Below are positions 8,546-17,348 of a stretch of 43,282 bases of DNA, one piece after another (the stretch's first letter is position 1; the number at the start of each line of letters is the position of its first letter). The stretch is from Actinomycetes bacterium (GTDB lineage: Bacteria; Actinomycetota; Acidimicrobiia; Acidimicrobiales; SZUA-35). A program made the position numbers and the translations under genes. The notes beneath the pieces are model-generated. The model made no database searches. It was not told the origin of the DNA and saw only the letters and a list, made by a program, of their open reading frames with translations. The DNA is taken from positions 1 through 43,282 of the forward strand of contig JAJRXF010000085.1 of NCBI GenBank assembly GCA_024276425.1, in the 5' to 3' direction.

Positions 8546-9265
8546 GTGACTTTTGAGGAAGCGACCGCCCCATCGGCCCTAGAGATTCTTCGGCGATTCC
8601 GGAGCGAGAAGACCAATCCAGAGCCCTTCTATGTTGGGTTGGCCGACCGGACAGTTCTTGGATTTGACCGTCAACTTGAAGGGAAAACCATCCTGGATCT
8701 TGGTTGTGGGCCGGGTTGGTACTCGGTGGCTCTGAAGCGAGCAGGTGCAGATGTCGTCGGTCTCGATCTCGGACAAGCCGACATCGCGGAGGCTGCCGCT
8801 CGAGGAGTGACCGCTTTGGTCGGTGATGGCATGCAGTTGCCCTTCGCTGACGCCACCTTCGACGGCATTTTCTGCTCGAATCTCCTGGAACATGTTCCTG
8901 ATCAGAAACGAGTAACGGATGAGATTGCTCGTTTGCTCAAGCCCGGTGGCTGGGGCTGGATCAGCTGGACCCCATGGTTCTCACCCTGGGGAGGACATGA
9001 GATCGTGCCCCTGCATCTCATCGGCCCCAAACTTGGTCCCCGGCTCTGGGAACGTCTCAAGGGTAAACCAGCCAAGAATGTTCCCTATGAAGGGTTGTGG
9101 CCAACCTATGTCGGGAGCGTTGTCAAAGGCGTTCGGGACGATAGGCGAGTACGCGTTGATGCTGTCTACCCGCGTTACTACCCATTCATGCGTTGGATCA
9201 TGTCGGTTCCTGGTCTTCGAGAGTTTGCCTCGTGGAACTGCGTAATCGAGTTGACTCGTCGCTAG
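8546..9265 (+). CDS. Class I SAM-dependent methyltransferase
   Basis: A 239-residue methyltransferase of the UbiE/COQ5-like (Methyltransf_11) style. Motif I is ILDLGCGPGWYSVALKRAG, followed by VVGLDLGQADI, LPFADATFDGIFCSN (motif II region), LLEHVPDQ, and RLLKPGGWGWISW (motif III region). It starts at GTG 8546, 14 nt after the GT4 stop, and is the last gene of the plus-strand unit. Its 3' end overlaps the 3' end of the opposing fusion gene by 68 bp. A lipid-carrier or sugar methylation role is inferred from context. The small-molecule substrate cannot be assigned from the sequence. Confidence 0.83.
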   Translation: MTFEEATAPSALEILRRFRSEKTNPEPFYVGLADRTVLGFDRQLEGKTILDLGCGPGWYSVALKRAGADVVGLDLGQADIAEAAARGVTALVGDGMQLPFADATFDGIFCSNLLEHVPDQKRVTDEIARLLKPGGWGWISWTPWFSPWGGHEIVPLHLIGPKLGPRLWERLKGKPAKNVPYEGLWPTYVGSVVKGVRDDRRVRVDAVYPRYYPFMRWIMSVPGLREFASWNCVIELTRR

Positions 9266-12200
9266 CCGCCATGAGGGTGATGGTGAGCAGTCCAGTGACA
9301 ATGCTCGCGACCGGAGCTGCCTGATCGACGTCTAGGAGAGCACCAGACTGGCCGATTAAGGTTGAGGCACTAATGAGGGCCATGAGACCGACACCGGTCG
9401 CGGCCAGCCCCAGAAGAAGGCTTACCCCTCGTCGCGATCCGGCTAGGAGGAGTATGGCTATGCCCATCACGGCGCCTGCGAGGCCGAGCGTTCCGCCAAC
9501 GAAATAGGAGATGAGACCAAGGGCGCCGTAGTTGACCCATCGCAGAACTCGCCTCTCAGGCTTATCAATCGGACCGGCCCGTACCGCCTGTCGAATGCTG
9601 GGTTGGGGTGAAACAATCAGACCAAAACTGAGCAGTACCCCGACAAAAGTGATGGCCAAGGCCACCTTGAGAGGCCGTTCTGCTGTGAACTCGGGTTTGG
9701 AGATTGTTATGGCCTCCGGAATCACCCAGCCGTTTAACGAGTCCAGCGGCACGGGCGTAAGGCTTTCCGTGTCTCCGGAAACCGGCAATCGCCAACGGGC
9801 ATCAAAGGCAGCGTTCCAGACTAGAAGATCACCGGGTTCGACAGGCATTGTTTCAGAGAGATCGATCACTTGCCGGGTCACAGGCGAAGGCTGCTCCTGG
9901 TCGGAGTCCAGTCTGAGTATGCCAACTCCATCCCCGTCCAGCGGCTGGAGTTCGATTGTGTGAGTGCCAGCTTCTAGAGGGATTCCAATGACAGAGGGAC
10001 AAAGGGTTAGTCGGCCCTCATTGTTAGCCCCGGGGGTGTAGCGCACGGGAATGTATTGGCCATCAATTTTCAACAAGTTCGCGTTGCAGCGTGTTGTCGT
10101 GCCCGGACTTGTCATCGTCGCACTGAGGCTGAAGGTGTCCGCCCTCCAAAGAGTAAACTTTCGAGAGAGACCAACGCCGTCTTCGTTGGGTCCTTCCATA
10201 AGAATTGTGAGGGGAACGGCGGATAGCTCGTCCTTAAGGGTGGGAAACTGTTCTAACAACGAGGTGAGGTCTGAGGGCATCGTCGTGACTATGACAGGGG
10301 AGTCCTCACTGAGGAAAACGTCCTCTATTCCGGTCGGACGAAGAGCCGAAGCGGTCGGGTCGAAGACGATGGTGATGTTCGAGAACGGAAGAGTCGGACG
10401 GAGTTCAAGACCCTCCTCGGTTGGGGTGAAAGCGGTAGGAATGCTGTCAAGGAGAACGGTTGGTTGCTGTCTTTGGTCGCTTGGGTTGACAAGGCTGATC
10501 TTGACGAGGATCGAGCGGTTGGGTTCGCGGAGTGAGAGGGACCATTGCTGGGTGCTTGTCGAGACGAGGAAGGGAATCCTCCATGCCGTGTTCGGATCTC
10601 CGTCGAGGGCCGCCACTGGCTGACTTTTCGCGCCGAGAAGCCACGGGTCGATGCTCGAGGAAACACTGGCCCCGTCGAGATCGACGGTTGTCATCGTTCC
10701 TGGATCGGCGAATCCAGTCAGCCAGTGATTGATCGAGGAGCTGATCTCAGCCTCGTCCTTGAGAACTGGAATCTCGCTAAAGCCGTAGTACTCGATCCGA
10801 CGTTCTTGCTGGCGGTTCGTGTCGGTCAGGACCATTCGTGAAATGTCTCCAGTGAGATCATCCACTTGTGTTGATGTCACCGTCGCGCTCAACCGAATGA
10901 TCTCATTGCCGTCCAATAAACCTTGGCTGGCAGCCTGAAGAACGCCATCTCCGTCGCCCGAAAGTAGTATCTGTCGGGGAGCGTTGTTAGCTGGCAACCT
11001 CCACATTGATGAGACTGGTGATGGCTGGGCTATGCCGTCGGGACGAATGGCGTAGATCTGGATGGCCGGGAGTTCGCGCTCCACCGGGTCTCGAACCGGA
11101 TCAAGGGGAGAGGTCGAGAACAAACCGGGGTTCCCGAACTCGGCGACAGGAACCAGATCAGGGTCGGACCGGAGGCTTTGAAGATCTCGTGGGCGAGGAA
11201 GGCCTTGGCGTTCCCAATCGAGGTCGTTGCGAAGAAGAACGTGAGTCATACCAAGACGGCGAGCGAGGGGAGCCAACGTGCCCGGTTGATAGGAAGGACT
11301 CGTGAGAAGCTCGTCCAGAGACTGGATGAGTTCTGCTCCCAAAGCGGTACTCAGCGGAAGAGTTGAAGCTACGACTCGGTTGGGGATAATGGGATCGAGG
11401 AGGTCATCCCCGACCGATCCCCACCGGTAGCCATTGTTCGTCGAGCCGGGCAGCACCAGAACCCGGCCCTCTGGGGGGTTATCTGAAAACCATTCGGCGG
11501 TTTCCTGCCAGTGATCTGGAACCGAGTTCGAGGTGAGGGCCGGGTCGTAGAGAGCGGTTCGCCAGAAGGGCTGGAAAAGCGCTAGAAGTAGGGCGGCGAT
11601 GATCACCGCTGGGACCAAGCGAGAGGTTTCGAATCTTCTTCGCCAGGCTCTGGTCAGTGATGAGATCCCAGCAGCTCCGAGGAGAGACGTTCCCAGAGCC
11701 ATGCCGACACCCGCCTTGTGGGTGCTGCGAAATCCAAAAGCCAACTCCGACTGCTCGTACAGCCACAAGATCAATCGACCGTACGTCGTCGGATTGTCGA
11801 TGGGGTGAGGTCCGGTCATCAATACCACGGCAGCGAGGATCCATGCCAGAATCAAGAAATCGCAGGATCGTCGGTGTCGGAGAATTCCAACGAGCCCAAC
11901 AAGAAGTGGGATAAAGGTCACTATCACCAGTACGGGACTCTCAAGAAAGAGCAGTCCTTGGGTCCGGAGTGGCGTCGGTCCAAGTCGGAAGTAGCTGAGC
12001 CAGAAGCCCATTCCTCGAAATGATTCAGACATCGAGGAGAACCCAGCGACGGTGTCGGCTGACTCTGTCTCGATGAGTCGGTGGCTGAGCGCTTCGGCGC
12101 CGGAGGAGGTTTTGACCATCATCGCTGCGCTGGTCATGCCCGCGGTCACAATGGTTAGGAGGGTGAAAATTAGAAGTGGTCGTCGAGTGGGCGGACGGGC

Positions 12201-14072
12201 GACGAACAGGCTGATCCAGGTGATCAGGGCAGGGACCAGTGCGTACGCGAGGCCCGGTATATCAGCGTTGCCAGCCAAGAAGATGCACAGGGAGACGATC
12301 CCGGACCATCGGAGTACTCCGATCCCCCGGCTGGCTCGAATGACGCCGATGACTGCCCAGGGAGCGATGGTGTAGCTGAGGTAGAGTGGCGAGGGCACGA
12401 GGAACAAGGCCGAGAATGGGCCGAACGCGTAGAGGGCTCCGGCGAGAATTGTTGTGAGGGGGTTCTGGTATTTTAGTGTTCGACTTAGAACCATGGCTCC
12501 AATACCGGCCAGCGAGATCAGGAAGGCGTGGATAAGTCGTTCATTAATCCAAGCGGGAAGTCCCAGCTCAGAAAACAAAGTTGAAAGCAGAACAAGGCCC
12601 GGCCAGAACTCCTCCGCCGTGCGCCCAAGGTCGCGGCTCGGATCCCAGAGGTGCAGGCTCCGGGTGAGCCGCGCTGTTGGATTGACAAAGAGTTCATACC
12701 GAGCGTCGGCGACGTAAACACCGGGTCTGGCCAGCAGCGTGACAACGAGTGCAAGAGCACTCGTCATGGTGGCTAGGACCGGAAGGGAGCCTACTGATGC
12801 TCGAAGTGTCGTCTCCTGCTCCAGTATCGTCGACATCGGTCCCGATCGGACAGAAGCGGTCCCCGGCTGCTCATCTGTTGCCAGCCCGGCGCTGGGCCCT
12901 CCCGAACTCGGCCGATCCTGACTTGGCTTGTGAGAGCGTCGAAGCCCAAGACGCTCATCGACCCATCTTGCGGCGGGAACCTCAACCAGACGGTGGACTC
13001 CATAGGCCGCAAGAATGGTCGTCGCCAGCGCGAGTGGTGTGAGGACCCAACGATTCGGATTCCAACGGTCTAGTAGTTCATCGATCACGACGGGGTGAAT
13101 AAGGTAGACGCCGTAAGAAATCGACCCAACCCAGCCAGCGAGACGTGAGGAAAGCAGACGACCGGCCGCTCCGAGTTGAGCATTGGGGAGAACGGCAGCG
13201 CTCAAGAGTAAAAAGCTTGCCAGTGCCTGTAATCCGAACTGGGCGTGGGTTTGGAACGAAGTTGTTGGCACGAACCCACCGGGGATTCCGATTCTGGTCA
13301 CCACCCAGTACGAAGCCAGGCCGAGACCTGCGAGGAGTCCCGGCTGACGAGCGAGCCTTCTAACCGTTATCGGTGGAGTGCGAATCCGCCAGTAGGTGGT
13401 AAGAATGGCCAGGATCGTGCCTGCCGCGAACCAATCCAGGTAGGCGGGTACCCACAGCAGTTCTCCACCCCCGCGCTCTTGACTTACCGCCCAGATGCGA
13501 AAGACGTTGGCCAGTCCGGCTAGCCATATAAACCCGGCGAGTTGAACGAAGAGCTTGGTTCGGAGGTTTTGTAGATGCCCGAAGCGTCGCAGCACTGCAG
13601 CGATAAAGGGGAGCGCCGTGGAGAACCACAATTCGATAGAGAGCGACCACGCAACAAATGGTGGGATAAAGACGAGACTTCCTCGAAAATTCTGAATGAG
13701 GGTGTAGGCGGTCAGATAGTCGCCGAAACTGGTCGCCCCTCCCCGGCCGAGTACAAATAGATGGACAGTCAGCACTGTCCAGTAAAGGGGAAGAATCCGG
13801 GCCGCCCTGCGCAGGACGAAACCTACTGTGTCGACAGGCTCTCCAATGCCAAATGCCCAGGTAGCGAAGGGGCGATAAATCAGGAAACCAGAAAGGGCAA
13901 AGAAGAGGGAGACGGCGGCGCTTCCCAGGGGGATGATCCACTGACCAAGAGTGCCCTGTGGGGGTTGTATGGAGGCAATGTGGAACCCGAAGACGGCCAA
14001 GGCCGCGAGGGCGCGGTAGCCAGCCAAAGAAGGGATCCACTGAGTGGACCGAGGGTTCGCAGCCGAAGTCAC
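9198..14072 (-). CDS. Acyltransferase-3 domain fused to AftD-like arabinofuranosyltransferase
   Basis: A 1624-residue membrane protein with two parts in one unbroken reading. Residues 1-380 are an acyltransferase-3 (OafA-like) domain: YRALAALAVFGFH (likely catalytic His31), SLFFALSGFLIYRPF and RRAARILPLYW. A polar linker (about 381-420) leads to a GT-C core with many helices (about 424-900), then GRVLVLPG and a long outer region. That region includes an AftD-family stretch ending in MVLTDTNRQQERR and a discoidin-like piece (AALDGDPNTAWRI, near residue 1157). The last four or so helices fill residues 1470-1610. The core resembles alpha-(1->3)-arabinofuranosyltransferases (DUF3367). It starts at GTG 14072 in a GTGA overlap with the upstream gene. 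Inference: it glycosylates and acylates one outer-face polymer. Confidence 0.82.
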   Translation of the reverse strand: MTSAANPRSTQWIPSLAGYRALAALAVFGFHIASIQPPQGTLGQWIIPLGSAAVSLFFALSGFLIYRPFATWAFGIGEPVDTVGFVLRRAARILPLYWTVLTVHLFVLGRGGATSFGDYLTAYTLIQNFRGSLVFIPPFVAWSLSIELWFSTALPFIAAVLRRFGHLQNLRTKLFVQLAGFIWLAGLANVFRIWAVSQERGGGELLWVPAYLDWFAAGTILAILTTYWRIRTPPITVRRLARQPGLLAGLGLASYWVVTRIGIPGGFVPTTSFQTHAQFGLQALASFLLLSAAVLPNAQLGAAGRLLSSRLAGWVGSISYGVYLIHPVVIDELLDRWNPNRWVLTPLALATTILAAYGVHRLVEVPAARWVDERLGLRRSHKPSQDRPSSGGPSAGLATDEQPGTASVRSGPMSTILEQETTLRASVGSLPVLATMTSALALVVTLLARPGVYVADARYELFVNPTARLTRSLHLWDPSRDLGRTAEEFWPGLVLLSTLFSELGLPAWINERLIHAFLISLAGIGAMVLSRTLKYQNPLTTILAGALYAFGPFSALFLVPSPLYLSYTIAPWAVIGVIRASRGIGVLRWSGIVSLCIFLAGNADIPGLAYALVPALITWISLFVARPPTRRPLLIFTLLTIVTAGMTSAAMMVKTSSGAEALSHRLIETESADTVAGFSSMSESFRGMGFWLSYFRLGPTPLRTQGLLFLESPVLVIVTFIPLLVGLVGILRHRRSCDFLILAWILAAVVLMTGPHPIDNPTTYGRLILWLYEQSELAFGFRSTHKAGVGMALGTSLLGAAGISSLTRAWRRRFETSRLVPAVIIAALLLALFQPFWRTALYDPALTSNSVPDHWQETAEWFSDNPPEGRVLVLPGSTNNGYRWGSVGDDLLDPIIPNRVVASTLPLSTALGAELIQSLDELLTSPSYQPGTLAPLARRLGMTHVLLRNDLDWERQGLPRPRDLQSLRSDPDLVPVAEFGNPGLFSTSPLDPVRDPVERELPAIQIYAIRPDGIAQPSPVSSMWRLPANNAPRQILLSGDGDGVLQAASQGLLDGNEIIRLSATVTSTQVDDLTGDISRMVLTDTNRQQERRIEYYGFSEIPVLKDEAEISSSINHWLTGFADPGTMTTVDLDGASVSSSIDPWLLGAKSQPVAALDGDPNTAWRIPFLVSTSTQQWSLSLREPNRSILVKISLVNPSDQRQQPTVLLDSIPTAFTPTEEGLELRPTLPFSNITIVFDPTASALRPTGIEDVFLSEDSPVIVTTMPSDLTSLLEQFPTLKDELSAVPLTILMEGPNEDGVGLSRKFTLWRADTFSLSATMTSPGTTTRCNANLLKIDGQYIPVRYTPGANNEGRLTLCPSVIGIPLEAGTHTIELQPLDGDGVGILRLDSDQEQPSPVTRQVIDLSETMPVEPGDLLVWNAAFDARWRLPVSGDTESLTPVPLDSLNGWVIPEAITISKPEFTAERPLKVALAITFVGVLLSFGLIVSPQPSIRQAVRAGPIDKPERRVLRWVNYGALGLISYFVGGTLGLAGAVMGIAILLLAGSRRGVSLLLGLAATGVGLMALISASTLIGQSGALLDVDQAAPVASIVTGLLTITLMAASDESTRLRSSTRQTLEDQEPT

Positions 14073-15010
14073 TCGGCTGGCTGGTCGGTGCTGATTTGGA
14101 TGGCGTAGAACTCCAAGAATCCTCCGTCCGAGGACGCAGAACTAATCAAACCGGCCGAGGTAGCAGTTTCGAAGGACGGATCGATGATCGTCAGCATCGG
14201 AGATCCATCGACGAAAATCTGGATTTCGGGCCCCTCCAGACGGATCGATAGTCGAACACCAGGATCGGTGGAACTGAGTCCGGTAGCTTCCGAACGAATC
14301 GTTTCTCCGTCAACCACCAACACGAGATTCCAAGTACCGAAATCTGGAGCAGCAGTAAGGGCCCAATAGTTGAAGATATCAACGAAGCGAAAGACGAGGC
14401 CAGTACCGACCGGGGCGGTGGCGACGGTGGCCCCGATTGTGGCGTCACTCCAACCGGTATCGACGATGGCGATTCCCCGTTCACCGTCCGCTCCTGCTCC
14501 GATCATGGCTTGACCGTCACCAACAGAAAATTCTGTTCCGACCGTGCTCCATGGGGTTTCTCCAGAAACGATCTCGCCCAGTTGGGCTGCATCATTTCGA
14601 ACGAAGTCATCGAAGACGCGCTCGGTCGAAGGCAGTTCGGCGATCACTGCCGATACGCGCTCAGTATCTGAGCGACTCCCAAGGTACAAGCCTGCTCCAA
14701 GGAGTAGAACCATTGCCAGCATGGCCCCGCCAACCAGACGAGCAGTGAGGCGTTCGTCATCCTTGGGCAGAACGCGATGGTCGAGATGCTCTTGGGAGGC
14801 GGGTGAAGGGTTCGTCGACAAGTCCGAGTCTGTGACGCGGACGTAGTGGGTGATTTCTGTTCGAACGATGCGCTCGTTGGGAGCACCGATGGACGGGATA
14901 GTTGGGGAGTCAACCGCTCCGCCGATATCAACAACGCTTGAGTCGTGCCAGCCATCTACGGACCGGTCCTGGTTGTCTTCGTCGCGAGTTGTTGCTTCTT
15001 CTTCAGTCAT
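14069..15010 (-). CDS. [10 protein letters not shown] membrane protein with LamG-like outer domain
   Basis: A 313-residue protein. The first 90 residues are acidic, polar and probably disordered in the cytoplasm. One membrane helix follows (about residues 91-111, LVGGAMLAMVLLLGAGLYLG), then an outer domain of about 200 residues with the beta-rich pattern of concanavalin/LamG or DUF1080-like glycan-binding folds: VFRFVDIFNYWALTAAPDFG, LSIRLEGPEIQIFVDGSPML, and a closing GGFLEFYAIQIS. No catalytic motif is visible. Its start and stop both overlap neighbouring genes by 4 nt, placing it tightly between the flippase and the fusion enzyme. By inference it is a glycan-sensing or scaffold subunit for polymer handling. 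Confidence 0.66.
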   Translation of the reverse strand: MTEEEATTRDEDNQDRSVDGWHDSSVVDIGGAVDSPTIPSIGAPNERIVRTEITHYVRVTDSDLSTNPSPASQEHLDHRVLPKDDERLTARLVGGAMLAMVLLLGAGLYLGSRSDTERVSAVIAELPSTERVFDDFVRNDAAQLGEIVSGETPWSTVGTEFSVGDGQAMIGAGADGERGIAIVDTGWSDATIGATVATAPVGTGLVFRFVDIFNYWALTAAPDFGTWNLVLVVDGETIRSEATGLSSTDPGVRLSIRLEGPEIQIFVDGSPMLTIIDPSFETATSAGLISSASSDGGFLEFYAIQISTDQPAE

Positions 15011-16290
15011 GCGGCAAGTCCAGTGCTTCGGTAGCGCTTCCGGTCAAGGGCAGCGATAGCGACGGCCATCGAAATGAGGTTGGCTACAAGCCAAACAATG
15101 GTAGCCCCCCAGATTGGGCGACTTGGGAGAAGGGCCAGGCAACCGAGAACGGTCACCACGGCGAGCGTCCAAGTGATGAGATTGGTGGTCCTTGCGTCGT
15201 GGGTTAGCCGAGCCTCGGTCAAGCAGACCGAGGTCACACCCCAGCAGAGCGCAGCGAGAAGTAGCCAGGGAAGGATCTCAGCTTGGGCGGAGTAGGTCGG
15301 TCCAATCAGTCGTAGAACCGGACGGGCGAATAGGAGGCTTCCGACCCAGGCGCTTATACCGAGGGTGAGATTTGCGGCCAGAGTCGCCCGAAGCCTGTTG
15401 GCGCGACCATACGTTTGAAGGCTTGTTTCCGAGAGAAGAACCTGGGCTAGCGTTTGAGGAACCAACGCCGCCATGAGCCCGATTCCCCAGACCAGGTAGA
15501 AGGGGGCGTTCAGAGCGCTGGGTACCTGGCGGGATACCAGGAACGGGACGATGAAGTATGGGGCCTGTGTGGCGAGTGCCGCGAGGTGTTGGGTTGACAG
15601 GAAACGACGTTGATCAGGTGTCAATGACCAAGGTGAACAAAGACTGATTTGTCTGGTCTTTACCAACCATCCTGCGCTTAGAAACCCCGAGGCTGCAATT
15701 GGTCCGATGGCGAGCAATGTGATCCAAGTTGCTCGGTCATTGAATGGGTCGAGAAAGAGCAGGGGAATTCGGAGCAGTATTGGCGTTGTGCCGCGAATGA
15801 AAACCAGCGGCCAACGTCGTAGGGACATCAGCCTCGCGTCCGCCCCTATTGTCAGGCTGGCACCTACTGCGGCCAGAGCAAACAGGGGAGCGAGGGCGCC
15901 GGGTCCTCGGCCGGACAACTGAGCCCACTCGGCCGATGCCAGAAACGGGGCGATTAACCCAATTGTTAGAGCAGCGGCTCCAACCGTGACTAGGCCAGCA
16001 CCCGCGATGCGAGCGGCGCCAGTGGCGGACCCGTGACGAATAATCAGAATGGGGAGGCCGATGGCGGCAACGGAAACCCCGAGTTGGACGAGGGTGAACC
16101 ATGCGGTAGCGACTCCGACCGGATCGGCCTGGTCCGAGGTCGCTGCTGCCAGCACCCAGAAGGTGAATCCGCCAAGGGAGGCAGTTGCAACGGTTGCTAG
16201 GGACCAGACTGAGCCGCGCCACAGGTTCTTTCGACCCTGTTCCGCGTGGGCTGACCCTCTGTCCTCGACGGTGGAAGCAGGGTGTGGCAT
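15007..16290 (-). CDS. Wzx-like polysaccharide flippase (MOP superfamily)
   Basis: A 427-residue protein that is mostly membrane helices (about twelve), with a short polar N-terminus and the start NLWRGSVWSLATVATASLGG typical of Wzx/RfbX transporters. It lacks long soluble domains. These proteins move lipid-linked oligosaccharides across the cytoplasmic membrane. That fits between the cytoplasmic transferases of the facing operon and the outer-face enzymes downstream. It starts at ATG 16290. Its stop overlaps the next gene as ATGA, and it appears to be first in the minus-strand unit. Similar helices occur in MATE exporters, but the glycan context favours a flippase. Confidence 0.78.
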   Translation of the reverse strand: MPHPASTVEDRGSAHAEQGRKNLWRGSVWSLATVATASLGGFTFWVLAAATSDQADPVGVATAWFTLVQLGVSVAAIGLPILIIRHGSATGAARIAGAGLVTVGAAALTIGLIAPFLASAEWAQLSGRGPGALAPLFALAAVGASLTIGADARLMSLRRWPLVFIRGTTPILLRIPLLFLDPFNDRATWITLLAIGPIAASGFLSAGWLVKTRQISLCSPWSLTPDQRRFLSTQHLAALATQAPYFIVPFLVSRQVPSALNAPFYLVWGIGLMAALVPQTLAQVLLSETSLQTYGRANRLRATLAANLTLGISAWVGSLLFARPVLRLIGPTYSAQAEILPWLLLAALCWGVTSVCLTEARLTHDARTTNLITWTLAVVTVLGCLALLPSRPIWGATIVWLVANLISMAVAIAALDRKRYRSTGLAA

Positions 16291-16301
16291 ATTTCACAGT
16301 C

Positions 16302-16330
16302 AGATTACTGGCCGGTAACAAATCAAGCAA
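16302..16330 (-). promoter_or_regulatory. Possible sigma70-like promoter for the flippase unit
   Basis: Reading the minus strand, TTGCTT is followed after 17 bases by TAATCT, ending 12 bases before the flippase ATG. Matches to the TTGACA/TATAAT consensus are only partial, and the leader would be very short. This is a pattern match only. Confidence 0.25.
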
Positions 16331-16434
16331 GAAGTGTTCTACCCAGTTGAGCGCTTGGACATAGGTCCTTTGGGCAAGGGTGTGAGATGCGAACTCGATC
16401 TTGGCTTGGTGAACACCCCGACGAAATCGCTTGG

Positions 16435-16451
16435 GTGGGCCGAGGGCCCAC
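16435..16451 (-). terminator. Hairpin downstream of the HAD gene
   Basis: GTGGGCC and GGCCCAC form a perfect 7-bp stem around a 3-base loop, 24 bases after the HAD stop codon. No clear T run follows on the minus strand, so it may be a weak or Rho-assisted terminator, or only an mRNA-stabilising hairpin. The rest of the 184-bp gap up to the flippase shows no gene. Confidence 0.3.
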
Positions 16452-16474
16452 GGATTTTCGGCCCGGACTGGTTG

Positions 16475-16984
16475 CTAACCCTGGGATGGGTCGAAGACTT
16501 CGCTAGCGAACCGCTCGAGTTGTTCGATGTGTTCCTTAACTAACCCAATGTTGTGGTTCGGCGCGATCAAGAGGGTGTGGTCACGATCTCTCGCCCATTG
16601 GTAATCTTTGGCCTGCAGGCTTGCGTCGAGCCAGGCAAGGGGCCGGTTGCTGACGAACTCGATGACATCTGGCAACTTGTTCAGCGGCAGATTGATAACC
16701 GATCGCTGATTGAAATGAATGACCGGGGCCGGCTTGAGTTTCAGAATTGGGCCCAGTAGCTGGGGAGCTTCATCCTCCCAGCCGCTACACCACACGAAGT
16801 TGAAGGACTCCTGTAGAGGGCGAAGCCAGTCGCCGTGCTCGGTGTTGAGCCAGACTTGGTGATCGCCGAGTAACTCTGTGTGGAGGGTGTGTCGGCTGAA
16901 GCCGCTGGGTTTGGTGGCTTGACCGAATGGGGCAAGCACTCCGTCGACGTCCAGGAGCAGAAGTGGCTTAGATCTTGGCGTCAT
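16475..16984 (-). CDS. HAD-like hydrolase domain protein
   Basis: A 169-residue protein opening with the HAD nucleophile motif LLLLDVDGVLAPFG (likely catalytic Asp13 and Asp15 by position). It has WCSGWEDEA as a probable motif-II region and PLAWLDASLQAKDYQWARD as the late acidic segment. The short single-domain form resembles the HAD_SAK-type phosphatase domains sometimes linked to RNA repair, but that assignment is from memory of the style, not proven. Substrate unknown. The start ATG 16984 overlaps the stop of an upstream reading as ATGA, suggesting it was once, or still is, translationally coupled. It has no link to the glycan genes beyond shared strand. Confidence 0.7.
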   Translation of the reverse strand: MTPRSKPLLLLDVDGVLAPFGQATKPSGFSRHTLHTELLGDHQVWLNTEHGDWLRPLQESFNFVWCSGWEDEAPQLLGPILKLKPAPVIHFNQRSVINLPLNKLPDVIEFVSNRPLAWLDASLQAKDYQWARDRDHTLLIAPNHNIGLVKEHIEQLERFASEVFDPSQG

Positions 16985-17348
16985 CCCTCGACCCTACTCG
17001 TGACTTTGCGTCTCGTCTCGTCGGATGGGGGCAACTCATCCGAATGCCAGCGGTCGATCGTTCCGCACAGGAGATAGGGGGAATTGCCTCGCCGAAAGTG
17101 GCGCAGCAAGGCCCGGTCGGCTGGCAGAATTCGCTGGACCCACAGCCGAACCGAGATCTGGCGGCTTTGTACCAGAGTCGTTTGATGCTTGGTATCAACC
17201 GGGACGACTTGGCCCTCTCCTGTTCGGGCCGATTGGTCTGTCGCCCAGGAGTGAAGAGAGCAAACAGGATGCCATCATCACGGCATCTGACGCGCCAAGT
17301 ATTTATCTCGAGTTGCGTGTCCGGGGGTCGGATAGAAACTCTGAACAT
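16981..17348 (-). pseudogene. Unidentified ORF, apparently frameshifted
   Basis: Two frames look protein-like in sequence. From ATG 17348 one frame reads MFRVSIRPPDTQLEINTW and later DDGILFALFTPGR. From about 17230 another frame reads GEGQVVPVDTKHQTTLVQSR, then RLWVQRILPADRALLRHF and NSPYLLCGTIDRWHSDELPP, ending at a TGA that overlaps the HAD start as ATGA. The second frame has no ATG, GTG or TTG start near its upstream stops (two TGA codons at 17275-17280), so a shift near 17230-17250 would be needed to join them. The family is not recognised. It may be a decayed gene, an assembly error, or chance; the ATGA coupling is the best argument that it was a real gene. Confidence 0.35.

Noticed and set aside
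16334-16543. Plus-strand reading of 69 codons beside the HAD gene
   Set aside because: It is mostly antisense to the HAD gene and has no family features.
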